This document shows, in pieces, positions 54,933 through 63,131 of a DNA stretch of 64,000 nt. Source of the DNA: Algoriphagus machipongonensis. Its GTDB lineage: Bacteria > Bacteroidota > Bacteroidia > Cytophagales > Cyclobacteriaceae. The position numbers were made by a program, and so were the translations under genes. The stretch is from positions 4,033,001 through 4,097,000 of the forward strand of contig NZ_CM001023.1 of assembly GCF_000166275.1 (NCBI RefSeq), in the 5' to 3' direction. The notes under the pieces are model-generated. The model did no database searches and was not told where the DNA came from. It worked only from the letters and a program-made list of their open reading frames with translations. The first letter of the stretch is position 1, and the number at the start of each line of letters is the position of its first letter.

Positions 54933-56399
54933 ATGAAACATCCGAAGAAAAGTTCTGAAGGGCAAAGCCGTCGGGATTTTATTAAAAATGCCGCAGTGGC
55001 ATCCTCTTTTTTCATTGTACCAAGACATGTTTTAGGCGGAGTCGGCTTCACTTCACCTTCTGATCAGTTAAATCTAGCTGCGATTGGAGCAGGTGGAAAA
55101 GGAGCTAGTGATATTAGAAATGCCTCCGTCAATGGAAGAGAGCGAGTAGTAGCACTTTGTGATGTAGATTTTTCTGGGTCTGCAAAATCCTCCGTGGAGA
55201 GATTTCCTGATGCTAAGCTATATGCGGACTTCCGAAAAATGCTAGACACAGAAACAGATATTGATGCTGTGACTATCTCAACTCCTGATCATGTTCACGG
55301 CCCTGCCGCTAAATATGCGATGGAAAGAGGAAAACATGTCTATGTACAAAAGCCAATGACCCATAACATCAAAGAGGCAAGAATGCTTACTGAGATGGCA
55401 AGGTCTCAAAAAGTGGTCACCCAAATGGGAAATCAAGGGGGATCAAACCCTTTGTTAAATTTAGTCCAAGAATGGATTGATAAAGACCGTATAGGAAAGA
55501 TTGCCAAAGTAGAAGTTTGGACAAACCGTCCTGTTTGGCCTCAAGGTGGTCCATTTCCATCTCCTGCTCCAGGCAGCAAACCCGATGCATTAAACTGGGA
55601 CCTGTGGTTGGGTCCAGCACCTGAAATTCCTTATACACCAAACCTTCATCCATTTAGCTGGAGAGGCTGGTGGAATTATGGTACAGGGGCCTTGGGAGAT
55701 GTAGGTTGCCACTTGATCGATATTCCTTTCCGTACCCTTGGTTTACACTATCCAACAGATGCTGAATGTAGCGTTGGTTCTGTATTTAGTGAGATGTGGA
55801 CGCCAGATTATCATCCCGATGGATGTCCAGCATCCTCTTTCATTTCATTAAACTTTAAAGAAACACCCAAAAGCAAGTCTCCTATAAATATGACTTGGAT
55901 GGATGGAGGAATACGTCCAGCTCACCCTGACATTATTCCTGCTGACCATGATATTGGCGGAGCAAATTCAGCAAATGGCGTCTTAATCATTGGTGATAAA
56001 GGAATTATTTCCACAAACATTAATGATTCTTCGCCGCTGATGCCTAAACTATATCTTAATGACGGCACACAGGAATTCGGTCCTCAGACCGAACCAAATG
56101 ATGAGCCAGAATACGGACACCAAAGACTATGGGTAGATGCCTGTAAAGCTGGATTTGGAAGCACAGAACATAAAGGCTTAACCTCTTCCTTTGACTATGC
56201 GGGTCCAATGACAGAAACAGTTTTGATGGGCAACCTTGCCATCAGAAGTTACCTGCTTAGAAGAGAAAACTCAAAAGGAGATATGGAGTTCTTTGGTCGC
56301 AAGAAGTTACTTTGGGACGGTGATAAATTAAGAATCACTAACCTGGAAGAAGCTAATCAATTCGTAACAAGAACTTACAGACCCGGCTGGGAAATGTAA
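54933..56399 (+). CDS. Tat-exported Gfo/Idh/MocA oxidoreductase
   Basis: A 488-residue secreted NAD(P)-dependent oxidoreductase. The N-terminus has a Tat signal (SRRDFIKNAAVASSFFIVP). The Rossmann domain has LAAIGAGGKGASDIRNA and the YVQKPMTHN segment, where the family EKP motif reads QKP. Length and DCHLIDIPFRTLGL-like region fit secreted GH109-like members. NAD would be carried through Tat as bound cofactor. A terminator follows. Substrate unknown; sugar or polyol is likely. Confidence 0.88.
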   Translation: MKHPKKSSEGQSRRDFIKNAAVASSFFIVPRHVLGGVGFTSPSDQLNLAAIGAGGKGASDIRNASVNGRERVVALCDVDFSGSAKSSVERFPDAKLYADFRKMLDTETDIDAVTISTPDHVHGPAAKYAMERGKHVYVQKPMTHNIKEARMLTEMARSQKVVTQMGNQGGSNPLLNLVQEWIDKDRIGKIAKVEVWTNRPVWPQGGPFPSPAPGSKPDALNWDLWLGPAPEIPYTPNLHPFSWRGWWNYGTGALGDVGCHLIDIPFRTLGLHYPTDAECSVGSVFSEMWTPDYHPDGCPASSFISLNFKETPKSKSPINMTWMDGGIRPAHPDIIPADHDIGGANSANGVLIIGDKGIISTNINDSSPLMPKLYLNDGTQEFGPQTEPNDEPEYGHQRLWVDACKAGFGSTEHKGLTSSFDYAGPMTETVLMGNLAIRSYLLRRENSKGDMEFFGRKKLLWDGDKLRITNLEEANQFVTRTYRPGWEM

Positions 56400-56415
56400 T
56401 TGATTTATAATTATC

Positions 56416-56448
56416 AAAGCCCTTTCAGTTTCAAATTGAAAGGGCTTT
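56416..56448 (+). terminator. Rho-independent terminator after the Tat oxidoreductase
   Basis: Arms AAAGCCCTTTCA and TGAAAGGGCTTT form a 12-bp stem around a nine-base loop, followed by T bases. It starts 17 bases after the stop. Confidence 0.9.
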
Positions 56449-56462
56449 TTTAATGAATCACT

Positions 56463-57452
56463 ATGCAAATGATTGAAATCAAAAATTCATTAAGAAGAAT
56501 TTTTCATTCTTATGCTAAAGAGACTTTAGACTACCATGATTTAAAGGAAGCCACAGAAATATTTAAAACATCACTTTTCAATTGGCACTCAAAAAATTTC
56601 TTGGAAAACTTAGACCGTGAAAACCTAATCGCTGAAAACGGAATTGCCATTGGTCCATATTGGGCAGCAATGTGCCTTGATGATTTGATGAGAACCAGGC
56701 AATTCATTCGTGGGATTACTAAAGCCTTTGATGAAAAGCTTAAAAAACAATCCTCAATTGAAGTTATTTACGCTGGAACCGGGCCGTTTGCCAACTTACT
56801 TCTACCCATATTCCAAGAATATAAAACACATCAGATCCGCTATACTTTAGTGGAAATAAATCCTATTAGCTTTTCAATTTTACAAGGTTTTATGGAAGAG
56901 TTTAACCAGGAAGATCTGGACATTACCCTCGTCATGGCAGATGCCAGCAAGCTAAAGTTAGATCCAAAGCGAAAACCTGACATTATTATTAGTGAAACTA
57001 TGCAAGCTGGCTTAAAGTCTGAACCTCAGATCGCAATTTCTCAAAACTTATTAAATCAAGCTGATGAGGACTCTATACTAATTCCTCAAAACATAAAATT
57101 AAGTCTTGGATTAAGTACCAATCGAAGCTCAAACAAGGAATACAAAATAGAGGAGTTTTATAAGACCTCCTTGGTAATGGAAGTAAACAAGTCAACCCTA
57201 AAAAAATATCCCAATGGATTCCCAGAGGTCCAAACTAAATTCTTACAAAAAGATTTAAATATAAACAGTCACTTATCACTATTGACAGAAATTCAAATTT
57301 TCGAAGAGGAGGCCTTAAAAATCAATCAAAGTGGTCTAACAAATCCATTAAACGTGGCAGCACTTAGTCAGCAAGACATAATTGCCGATTACATTATTCA
57401 CACAAAGTATCAGCTAGGTCAAAATCCAGAATTAATCATCAAAATCATGTAA
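56463..57452 (+). CDS. PRMT-like SAM-dependent methyltransferase
   Basis: A 329-residue class I methyltransferase. The SAM loop AGTGPF is at 104-109, the ribose-binding acidic Glu131 in LVEINP, the adenine-binding Asp160 in MADASK, and SETMQ with Glu178. This E-loop position is the one used by protein arginine methyltransferases, and the overall layout (N-terminal helical part, then Rossmann, then beta-rich C-terminal) is PRMT5-like. True arginine methylation is unproven and prokaryotic PRMTs are rare; it may be another amino-group methylase. A second ATG at 56472 is possible. Confidence 0.6.
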   Translation: MQMIEIKNSLRRIFHSYAKETLDYHDLKEATEIFKTSLFNWHSKNFLENLDRENLIAENGIAIGPYWAAMCLDDLMRTRQFIRGITKAFDEKLKKQSSIEVIYAGTGPFANLLLPIFQEYKTHQIRYTLVEINPISFSILQGFMEEFNQEDLDITLVMADASKLKLDPKRKPDIIISETMQAGLKSEPQIAISQNLLNQADEDSILIPQNIKLSLGLSTNRSSNKEYKIEEFYKTSLVMEVNKSTLKKYPNGFPEVQTKFLQKDLNINSHLSLLTEIQIFEEEALKINQSGLTNPLNVAALSQQDIIADYIIHTKYQLGQNPELIIKIM

Positions 57453-57485
57453 ATTCCCTGTAATGAAAACCTAACCTCAGACATT

Positions 57486-57989
57486 ATGAAAACGCTCTTT
57501 AGTTTTGCTATCATTTTTCTAGCTGGAGTCATTCCAACTTTCTCTCAAACCACCAATGATTTTTTAGTCAAGCAGCTTGAATATTCACATTCCAGTGAAA
57601 ACTGGTTCGCTCCTATTAATGTGGCAACTGAAGGTATCAATGCAACACAAGCAAATTGGCATGATGAATCAGAAAATCATTCAATCGCTCAATTAGTTTC
57701 CCACTTGGTCTTTTGGAATGATCGGCTTTTACAAGCTATTAAAGGAAATCCAGCCCCTCAATTTGAAGGAGACAATGAAGAGACTTTCTCAGAAATATCG
57801 GAAGATGAGTGGACGAATATGGTAGAAAAACTAGATCAAATCATGAATGAGATCGAGGTGGAGACAAAAAAACTCGAAGGCAAACAGCTCGAAGGATGGA
57901 GTGAAACTTTGGCAAATATCGCAGCTCATAATGCTTATCATACCGGACAAATCGTTTATATACGAAAACAAAATAATTGGTGGCGATGA
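57486..57989 (+). CDS. DinB-like putative metalloenzyme, exported
   Basis: A 167-residue four-helix protein of the DinB/YfiT-like family, with a signal peptide (1-20, ending PTFSQ). The three metal histidines are visible: HSIAQLVSHLVFW and IAAHNAYHTGQIVY. Catalytic role varies in the family (thiol or small-molecule transferases). Export is somewhat unusual. Function unknown. Confidence 0.8.
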   Translation: MKTLFSFAIIFLAGVIPTFSQTTNDFLVKQLEYSHSSENWFAPINVATEGINATQANWHDESENHSIAQLVSHLVFWNDRLLQAIKGNPAPQFEGDNEETFSEISEDEWTNMVEKLDQIMNEIEVETKKLEGKQLEGWSETLANIAAHNAYHTGQIVYIRKQNNWWR

Positions 57990-58432
57990 TTTTTTATGAT
58001 TATCCGGAATCTTGCCAGTGCCCAAAATTTCTTTGCTCACCTTGCCAGAATATAGAAGCAAGCAAAATTTTTATGATCTCATTATCATATGATGCTTATG
58101 AATACTTATTGGTAAAAATTGGTAATACATATAATTAATAAAGAAATTTTAGTCCCCATTGGGGTCAAAGCTTTGTTACCCAGGGTTTCAACCCTGGGTA
58201 ATAATGGATTAGATTTCTCCAAGCGCTGGCCCGGGATTTTATTTCTGAGACAAATCGTTTTGCCAGCAAGATGGAACCAAATCTTATGCTTTTGGATAAT
58301 TACTGGAATAAAAGCGGATATACATATAATTTTTAATCGAATTCAGTAAAACTCACTTTTATCGAATTATCTTAAAAGGACTTTGGTTTAAGAAAAGTAA
58401 ATAGATAACATTTTTCCCTAACCAATTATACA
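57990..58432. other. Gene-free stretch containing a REP-like element
   Basis: About 440 bases between the DinB-like and SDR genes. The only structure is the palindromic repeat at 58137-58319 described separately. A 76-codon open frame at 58119 reads straight through this repeat and is rejected as a gene. Confidence 0.55.
58137..58319. repeat. REP/RAYT-like palindromic insertion with 12-bp flanking direct repeats
   Basis: About 183 bases containing the hairpin TTACCCAGGGTT (58176-58187) and AACCCTGGGTAA (58190-58201), plus a smaller CCCC-ATT-GGGG hairpin at 58154-58164. It is bracketed by identical 12-mers ATACATATAATT at 58125-58136 and 58320-58331. Such hairpins with ACCCAGGGT arms are typical of dispersed palindromes linked to RAYT transposases. 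No transposase gene is present, so mobilisation would be in trans. Confidence 0.6.
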
Positions 58433-59227
58433 ATGGACTTAAAACTCACAGACAAAAAAGCCTTCATAAGTGGATCTACGGCAGGTATCGGTTATGCCAC
58501 AGCGAAGAGATTTCTGGAAGAAGGCGCTGAAGTCATCATCAATGGAAGAACCGATCAAAGTGTGAATGAGGCAGTATCCAAACTCAAACATGCTACAAAA
58601 AGTCAAAAGATAAGCGGAATTGCTGCAGACTTCTCAAAAGTGGAGGAAGTTAATCATCTCCTGGAAAAACTACCAGAGGTTGATATTTTAATAAATAATG
58701 CCGGAATTTTCGAGCCAAAAGCTTTTGAAGAAATCAGCGATGAAGATTGGTTTCGTTTTTTTGAAGTGAATGTCATGAGTGGAGTAAGACTCGCAAGACA
58801 CTACTTCCCAAAAATGCTTCAGAAAAACTGGGGTAGAATAATCTTTATCTCAAGCGAATCTGGAGTTTTTATTCCTGATGAGATGATTCATTATGGTATG
58901 ACAAAAACAGCTCAAATCAGTATTAGCAGAGGCTTGGCTGAATTAACCAAAGGAAGCAATGTAACCGTAAACTCCATACTACCAGGCCCTACTAAATCAA
59001 AAGGGGTAGGTGCATTTATTGAAGACCTGGCAAAAAGCGGAAACACAACGGAAAAAGAAGTGGAAGATGATTTCTTTAAAAACATGAGGCCAACCTCGTT
59101 GATCGAGCGTTTTGCCTCTGTTGATGAGATAGCAAATACCATCGTATATTTCTCCAGCCCTTTAGCCTCTGTGACGAATGGCGCAGCGATCAGAGCGGAA
59201 GGAGGTCTTGTCCGCTCTATTTTATAA
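58433..59227 (+). CDS. SDR-family oxidoreductase
   Basis: A 264-residue short-chain dehydrogenase. Cofactor loop GSTAGIG at 14-20 (T-G-x-x-x-G-x-G type), NNAGIF, catalytic Ser in ISSESGV, and YxxxK with Tyr154 and Lys158 (HYGMTKTAQIS). Length normal. Likely NADP-dependent from the lack of an acidic residue after strand 2. Substrate unknown. Confidence 0.92.
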   Translation: MDLKLTDKKAFISGSTAGIGYATAKRFLEEGAEVIINGRTDQSVNEAVSKLKHATKSQKISGIAADFSKVEEVNHLLEKLPEVDILINNAGIFEPKAFEEISDEDWFRFFEVNVMSGVRLARHYFPKMLQKNWGRIIFISSESGVFIPDEMIHYGMTKTAQISISRGLAELTKGSNVTVNSILPGPTKSKGVGAFIEDLAKSGNTTEKEVEDDFFKNMRPTSLIERFASVDEIANTIVYFSSPLASVTNGAAIRAEGGLVRSIL

Positions 59228-59245
59228 AAACAATAAAGATTGAAG

Positions 59246-59288
59246 ACGGGTGGCTTTGAATCATCAGAGTCACCCGTTTATTTTTTAG
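59246..59288 (+). terminator. Terminator after the SDR gene
   Basis: Outer arms ACGGGTG (59246-59252) and CACCCGT (59271-59277) with further partly paired bases inside (CTTTGA with TCAGAG), then a T-rich tail. About 19 bases after the SDR stop. Confidence 0.85.
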
Positions 59289-59550
59289 TTGAAATTAAAA
59301 TCATGCGATTAAAAATTTGCTAAAGGATAGATATACCCAATAAAACCTCTTTTTTTTGAGACTATTAATCTAAAATTAGAGGGGGAATTCAATTACAATA
59401 ATTCATAACTTTAGCATTGCTCTAAAACGAATTAAGAAAATGAAAGGCTACCTTGCCACATTTGATGGGTATGTAAAGGTGGTTTTTATCTTTTAAATCA
59501 ATTCAGCTAGGTACAACAATGAAAGCCTAGCTACAATTTTTATTATCAAG
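59289..59550. other. Gap before the Gfo/Idh/MocA gene
   Basis: Together with the preceding terminator this makes about 320 gene-free bases. A short 18-codon frame from ATG 59440 (MKGYLATFDG...) is too small to support. No hairpin or RNA gene seen. Confidence 0.45.
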
Positions 59551-60552
59551 ATGAAAAAAATAAAAGACTCTGAAGTACGATGGGGAATCCTGGGAGTAGG
59601 AAATGTTTGTGAAGTAAAATCAGCGCCAGCTATGAATATCGTCCCAAACAGCAAACTGGTAGCTGTGATGCGAAGAGATGAGGAAAAAGTAAAAGATTAT
59701 GCAACGAGGCATGGCGTTTCCAAATGGTACACTGATGCTCAAGCTTTAATTGATGATCCAGAAGTAAATGCCATTTATATCGCTACCCCACCCTATGCGC
59801 ATGCAGAACTTACTAAAATGGCAGCTAAATCCGGAAAACCCATTTATGTAGAAAAACCTATGGGAAGGACATTTTCGGAATGCCAGGAAATGATCAAAGC
59901 TTGTGAAGATGAAAATACACCGCTCTACGTTGCTTATTACAGAAGGGAGTTGCCACATTTTTTAAAAATTAAAGAATTGATCGATGATGGAGCCTTAGGG
60001 GAAATAAGAACGGTTCATATCAACTTAAAACAAGTTGTTAAACCCACAGTTGTTGCCAACTTGGACAATAATTGGAGAGTGAATCCTCAAATGTCAGGAG
60101 GAGGTTACTTCTTTGATTTAGCTTCACATCAGCTAGACCTCTTGGATTTTTTCTTTGGTAAAATCACTCATGCCAATGGATATTGCTCCAATCAAGGGGG
60201 AGCTTATCAAGCGGAAGACATTGTAATGGGAAGTTTCGTTTTCGAATCAGGCGTTTTAGGGTCAGGTAATTGGTGCTTTACCGCTTCTGCATCAGATGAA
60301 ATAGACCAAGTCATCCTATATGGAAACAAAGGATCAATCCATTTTGAAACGTTTGGAAAAGGAGAATTCACCTTGAAAAAGGAAAATGGAGAATTAGAAA
60401 ATTTTCAATTTGACCTCCCTAATCATATTCAAGAGCCACTAATCACTACCATCGTAGAGGATTTATTAGGAAAAGGCACTTGTAATAGCACCGGAGAAAC
60501 TGGAGCAAGAACAAACTGGGTGATGGATGAACTTGTCAAACAAGTGGTCTAA
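59551..60552 (+). CDS. Gfo/Idh/MocA-family oxidoreductase
   Basis: A 333-residue cytoplasmic NAD(P)-dependent oxidoreductase. WGILGVGNVCEVKSAPAM is the Rossmann start and EKPMGRTFSEC holds the family EKP motif; the C-terminal domain has GGGYFFDLASHQLDLLDFFFG, where the His may be catalytic. Unlike the Tat-exported relative at 54933 it has no export signal. Sugar substrate unknown. Confidence 0.9.
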   Translation: MKKIKDSEVRWGILGVGNVCEVKSAPAMNIVPNSKLVAVMRRDEEKVKDYATRHGVSKWYTDAQALIDDPEVNAIYIATPPYAHAELTKMAAKSGKPIYVEKPMGRTFSECQEMIKACEDENTPLYVAYYRRELPHFLKIKELIDDGALGEIRTVHINLKQVVKPTVVANLDNNWRVNPQMSGGGYFFDLASHQLDLLDFFFGKITHANGYCSNQGGAYQAEDIVMGSFVFESGVLGSGNWCFTASASDEIDQVILYGNKGSIHFETFGKGEFTLKKENGELENFQFDLPNHIQEPLITTIVEDLLGKGTCNSTGETGARTNWVMDELVKQVV

Positions 60553-60671
60553 AACCTGGATTATATTTTCCAGATATCAATTTTACCATTAAATGAATCC
60601 TTTAATGGATTAAACCTATTTGAATTACGGAAGTCAAACAAGTATATTTTTAAAGCCAAACTCACTTTGTC

Positions 60672-61184
60672 ATGATCAAAAAAATAACCATTGGCATTGT
60701 CATTATTCTTGTGGCAATTCAATTCTTCCCTACAGACAAAAATCTAAGTGATGACAACACATATCACATTTCGAAGTCTTACGACCTTCCCGATAATGTG
60801 AATATGATCCTTAAAAATGCTTGTAATGATTGCCATACCAACTCTACCAATTACCCCTGGTATAGCAATATTCAACCTATTGGATTTTGGTTAAATGGCC
60901 ATATTACAGACGGCAAAAGGCACCTAAACTTCTCAGAGTTCACAAACAGACCGCTGGCTTACCAAAATCATAAACTTGAAGAGACCATAGAAATGGTCGA
61001 GGAAAAGGAAATGCCACTTCCTTCCTACACCTACTTAGGCTTACATTCAGAAGCAAACATGACGGAAGAAGAACGGCAAGTTTTAATAGATTGGGCAAAA
61101 GAACAAATGGCCATGCTAAAAGCCACCTACCCTGCGGATAGTTTGGTTATGAAAAGACGAGGACCTCCTCCTCCACAGCAATAG
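60672..61184 (+). CDS. Heme-binding domain protein
   Basis: A 170-residue protein with an N-terminal membrane anchor (3-19) and a single c-type heme site CNDCH (Cys51, Cys54, His55) in the segment CNDCHTNSTNYPWYSNIQPIGFW, which is diagnostic for the Bacteroidota haem_bd family. The C-terminus is proline rich (RRGPPPPQQ). Likely periplasmic electron carrier or heme sensor; partner unknown. Confidence 0.88.
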   Translation: MIKKITIGIVIILVAIQFFPTDKNLSDDNTYHISKSYDLPDNVNMILKNACNDCHTNSTNYPWYSNIQPIGFWLNGHITDGKRHLNFSEFTNRPLAYQNHKLEETIEMVEEKEMPLPSYTYLGLHSEANMTEEERQVLIDWAKEQMAMLKATYPADSLVMKRRGPPPPQQ

Positions 61185-61201
61185 AATTATTCAGTTCTAA
61201 G

Positions 61202-61234
61202 CCGTAAACAAAAAAAGTTTACGGTTTTTTTTAT
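61202..61234 (+). terminator. Terminator after the heme-binding protein
   Basis: Arms CCGTAAAC (61202-61209) and GTTTACGG (61217-61224) around a seven-base A loop, then a T run. Starts 18 bases after the stop. Confidence 0.88.
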
Positions 61235-61629
61235 TTATTTTTTTTCAGTCAGCCTATACTGAATTGCCATTTTTATAGTTTTTAAAACAAGTACTTCTTA
61301 AAAATAATGCCACACCTACTGCTGACTTATTTCAAAAAAACAGGGTTAATCCTCAATACTTATTTAATTTTTTTATGTAATTATCGATATTCACTGCTTA
61401 TTTTTAGATCATCACCTAATAAACACCCTAAACTTTACTTCTTTTTACTCCGTTAATGACTCTTAATTGAATTTATTTTAAGAAAGATGAAAAATTGGAA
61501 TGATTTTGGTTTTAGTATGCATGCATCCTTTTTTATAAAAAATGCATCTATTAAAAAGACACCTATGATATAAAGAATCAGCAAGCTCCAAAACCTCCAA
61601 CTCCACTTGACAAACTAAACCACAAAGCA
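61235..61629. other. AT-rich upstream region of the DUF6600-like gene
   Basis: About 395 bases with no supportable gene. A short palindrome ATGCATGCAT occurs at about 61518 and an A/T-rich tract nearby. It is likely to hold the promoter of the downstream secreted protein. Confidence 0.45.
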
Positions 61630-63015
61630 ATGAAACAGAAAAACTTAAAAATCGGATTTGCAGCCACCTTGGCCCTTTTACTTACCGTTGGTTTGTTTAA
61701 CCCAAGGCAAGCAAAAGCAGAAGCGCCTTATGGAATATCATTTCAGGTATTTTATGATGAATTAATGCCTTATGGTGACTGGGTCAAAGATGCTAACTAT
61801 GGTTACATATGGTTGCCGGCAGTAAGAGCTGACTTTCACCCGTATGGAACAAACGGGCATTGGGTGATGACAGAATACGGGAACACCTGGGTTTCAAATT
61901 ATGACTGGGGTTGGGCTCCATTCCACTACGGAAGATGGTATTTTGATGACTATTACCAAAGTTGGGCTTGGATCCCTGGGTATGATTGGGGACCTGCATG
62001 GGTAAACTGGAGAACAGGCGGAGGATATTATGGATGGGCCCCATTAGGTCCAGGAGTCTCAATAAACGTGAGAGTTAACATTCCAAGTTATCACTGGGTA
62101 TTCCTTCCGAATCATAGAATCTATCATCAGCATGCCTACAGATACTATGCTCCACGTAAGACCAAAATCAAGATATATAACAGAACGACTATCATAAACA
62201 ATACGGTCGTCTATAATAATAATCAATATGCTGCTGGCCCAAGTAGAAGAGAAGTATCAAGAGTTACGAGAAGAAATGTACCTGTATATTCTGTAAGAGG
62301 TAGCAATAAACCTGGTAGAGCTGCTGTTTCCAGAAATAGCCTAAATATCTATCAGCCAAATATGACCGCCTCCAGAAACAGATCTGTAGATGCCAGACCA
62401 AGCCGAGTTGGCACACCAGAGCAAGTAAGGACTGCTAGATCCAATTCGAGAAACGCATACTCAAACTCCCCTTCCAGAAATGCAAGAGGAGAAGCTACCA
62501 CTCGAGGAAGATCTGCAACACCAAGCGTCAGAGGAAATCAGGAAATTAGAAACTCAAGAACTCCTGCCAAGGCAAACAGCAAAGACAGAGGGTTTGAAAT
62601 GAAGCCATATGATGGTAGCAGAACTAGGACTAACGCTCCAAGTACAAGGACTCAATCTCCAAACAACTCAAGAGCAACTACTCCTAGAACTCAATCAAAA
62701 CCAACTGTTCGGTCTACACCACAAAGGTCTAGCGGAGCTAGAGTTTCTCAGCCTCAACAAAGAAAGCAACAAACGAGAACTCAACCGACTCAGAGGACTA
62801 AGGCCTCAACTCCAACTTCGAGATCATCGAGAAGTAAGGTGTCCAGCCCAAGTCAAAGCAGAACAAAAAGTAGTCCTCAGGTGAGATCTTCTCGCTCAAG
62901 TAATGTGAGAACTGCTCCGAAAAGAACGAGTAAATCCAGCACTTCTTCTGCAAGAAAATCAACTTCAAGATCATCCAGCAGCAGAAGCTCTTCCAGCTCA
63001 AGAGGGAATAATTAA
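61630..63015 (+). CDS. DUF6600-like secreted protein with long Ser/Arg-rich tail
   Basis: A 461-residue protein. After a signal peptide (1-31, ending AKAEA), residues 32-175 are rich in Trp, Tyr and Gly (YGDWVKDANYGYIWLPAV, WVSNYDWGWAPFHYGRWYFDDYYQSWAWIPGYDWGPAWVNW), the pattern of DUF6600-like YXWGXXW-type repeats. From about 195 the sequence is a low-complexity basic tail of Ser, Arg, Thr, Asn and Gln, ending RSSSSRSSSSSRGNN. The tail is unlike most secreted proteins and resembles RNA- or polyanion-binding RS repeats. Function unknown; binding to acidic polysaccharide or DNA is a guess. Confidence 0.75.
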   Translation: MKQKNLKIGFAATLALLLTVGLFNPRQAKAEAPYGISFQVFYDELMPYGDWVKDANYGYIWLPAVRADFHPYGTNGHWVMTEYGNTWVSNYDWGWAPFHYGRWYFDDYYQSWAWIPGYDWGPAWVNWRTGGGYYGWAPLGPGVSINVRVNIPSYHWVFLPNHRIYHQHAYRYYAPRKTKIKIYNRTTIINNTVVYNNNQYAAGPSRREVSRVTRRNVPVYSVRGSNKPGRAAVSRNSLNIYQPNMTASRNRSVDARPSRVGTPEQVRTARSNSRNAYSNSPSRNARGEATTRGRSATPSVRGNQEIRNSRTPAKANSKDRGFEMKPYDGSRTRTNAPSTRTQSPNNSRATTPRTQSKPTVRSTPQRSSGARVSQPQQRKQQTRTQPTQRTKASTPTSRSSRSKVSSPSQSRTKSSPQVRSSRSSNVRTAPKRTSKSSTSSARKSTSRSSSSRSSSSSRGNN

Positions 63016-63036
63016 AAGCTTTTGAATTACAATTAT

Positions 63037-63067
63037 GCAGCATGAATCTACTCATGCTGCTTTTTTT
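63037..63067 (+). terminator. Terminator after the DUF6600-like gene
   Basis: Arms GCAGCATGA and TCATGCTGC around a six-base loop, followed by seven T. It starts 21 bases after the stop. Confidence 0.9.
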
Positions 63068-63131
63068 ATTTCAAGCCAAATAGTAGTGTTTGCAGTTTTT
63101 AGTAATTTGATCATTCAACCACTAGCCAAAC

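Noticed and set aside
58119-58349. 76-codon plus-strand frame
   Set aside because: It reads through the palindromic REP-like element; the hairpin arms explain the open frame.
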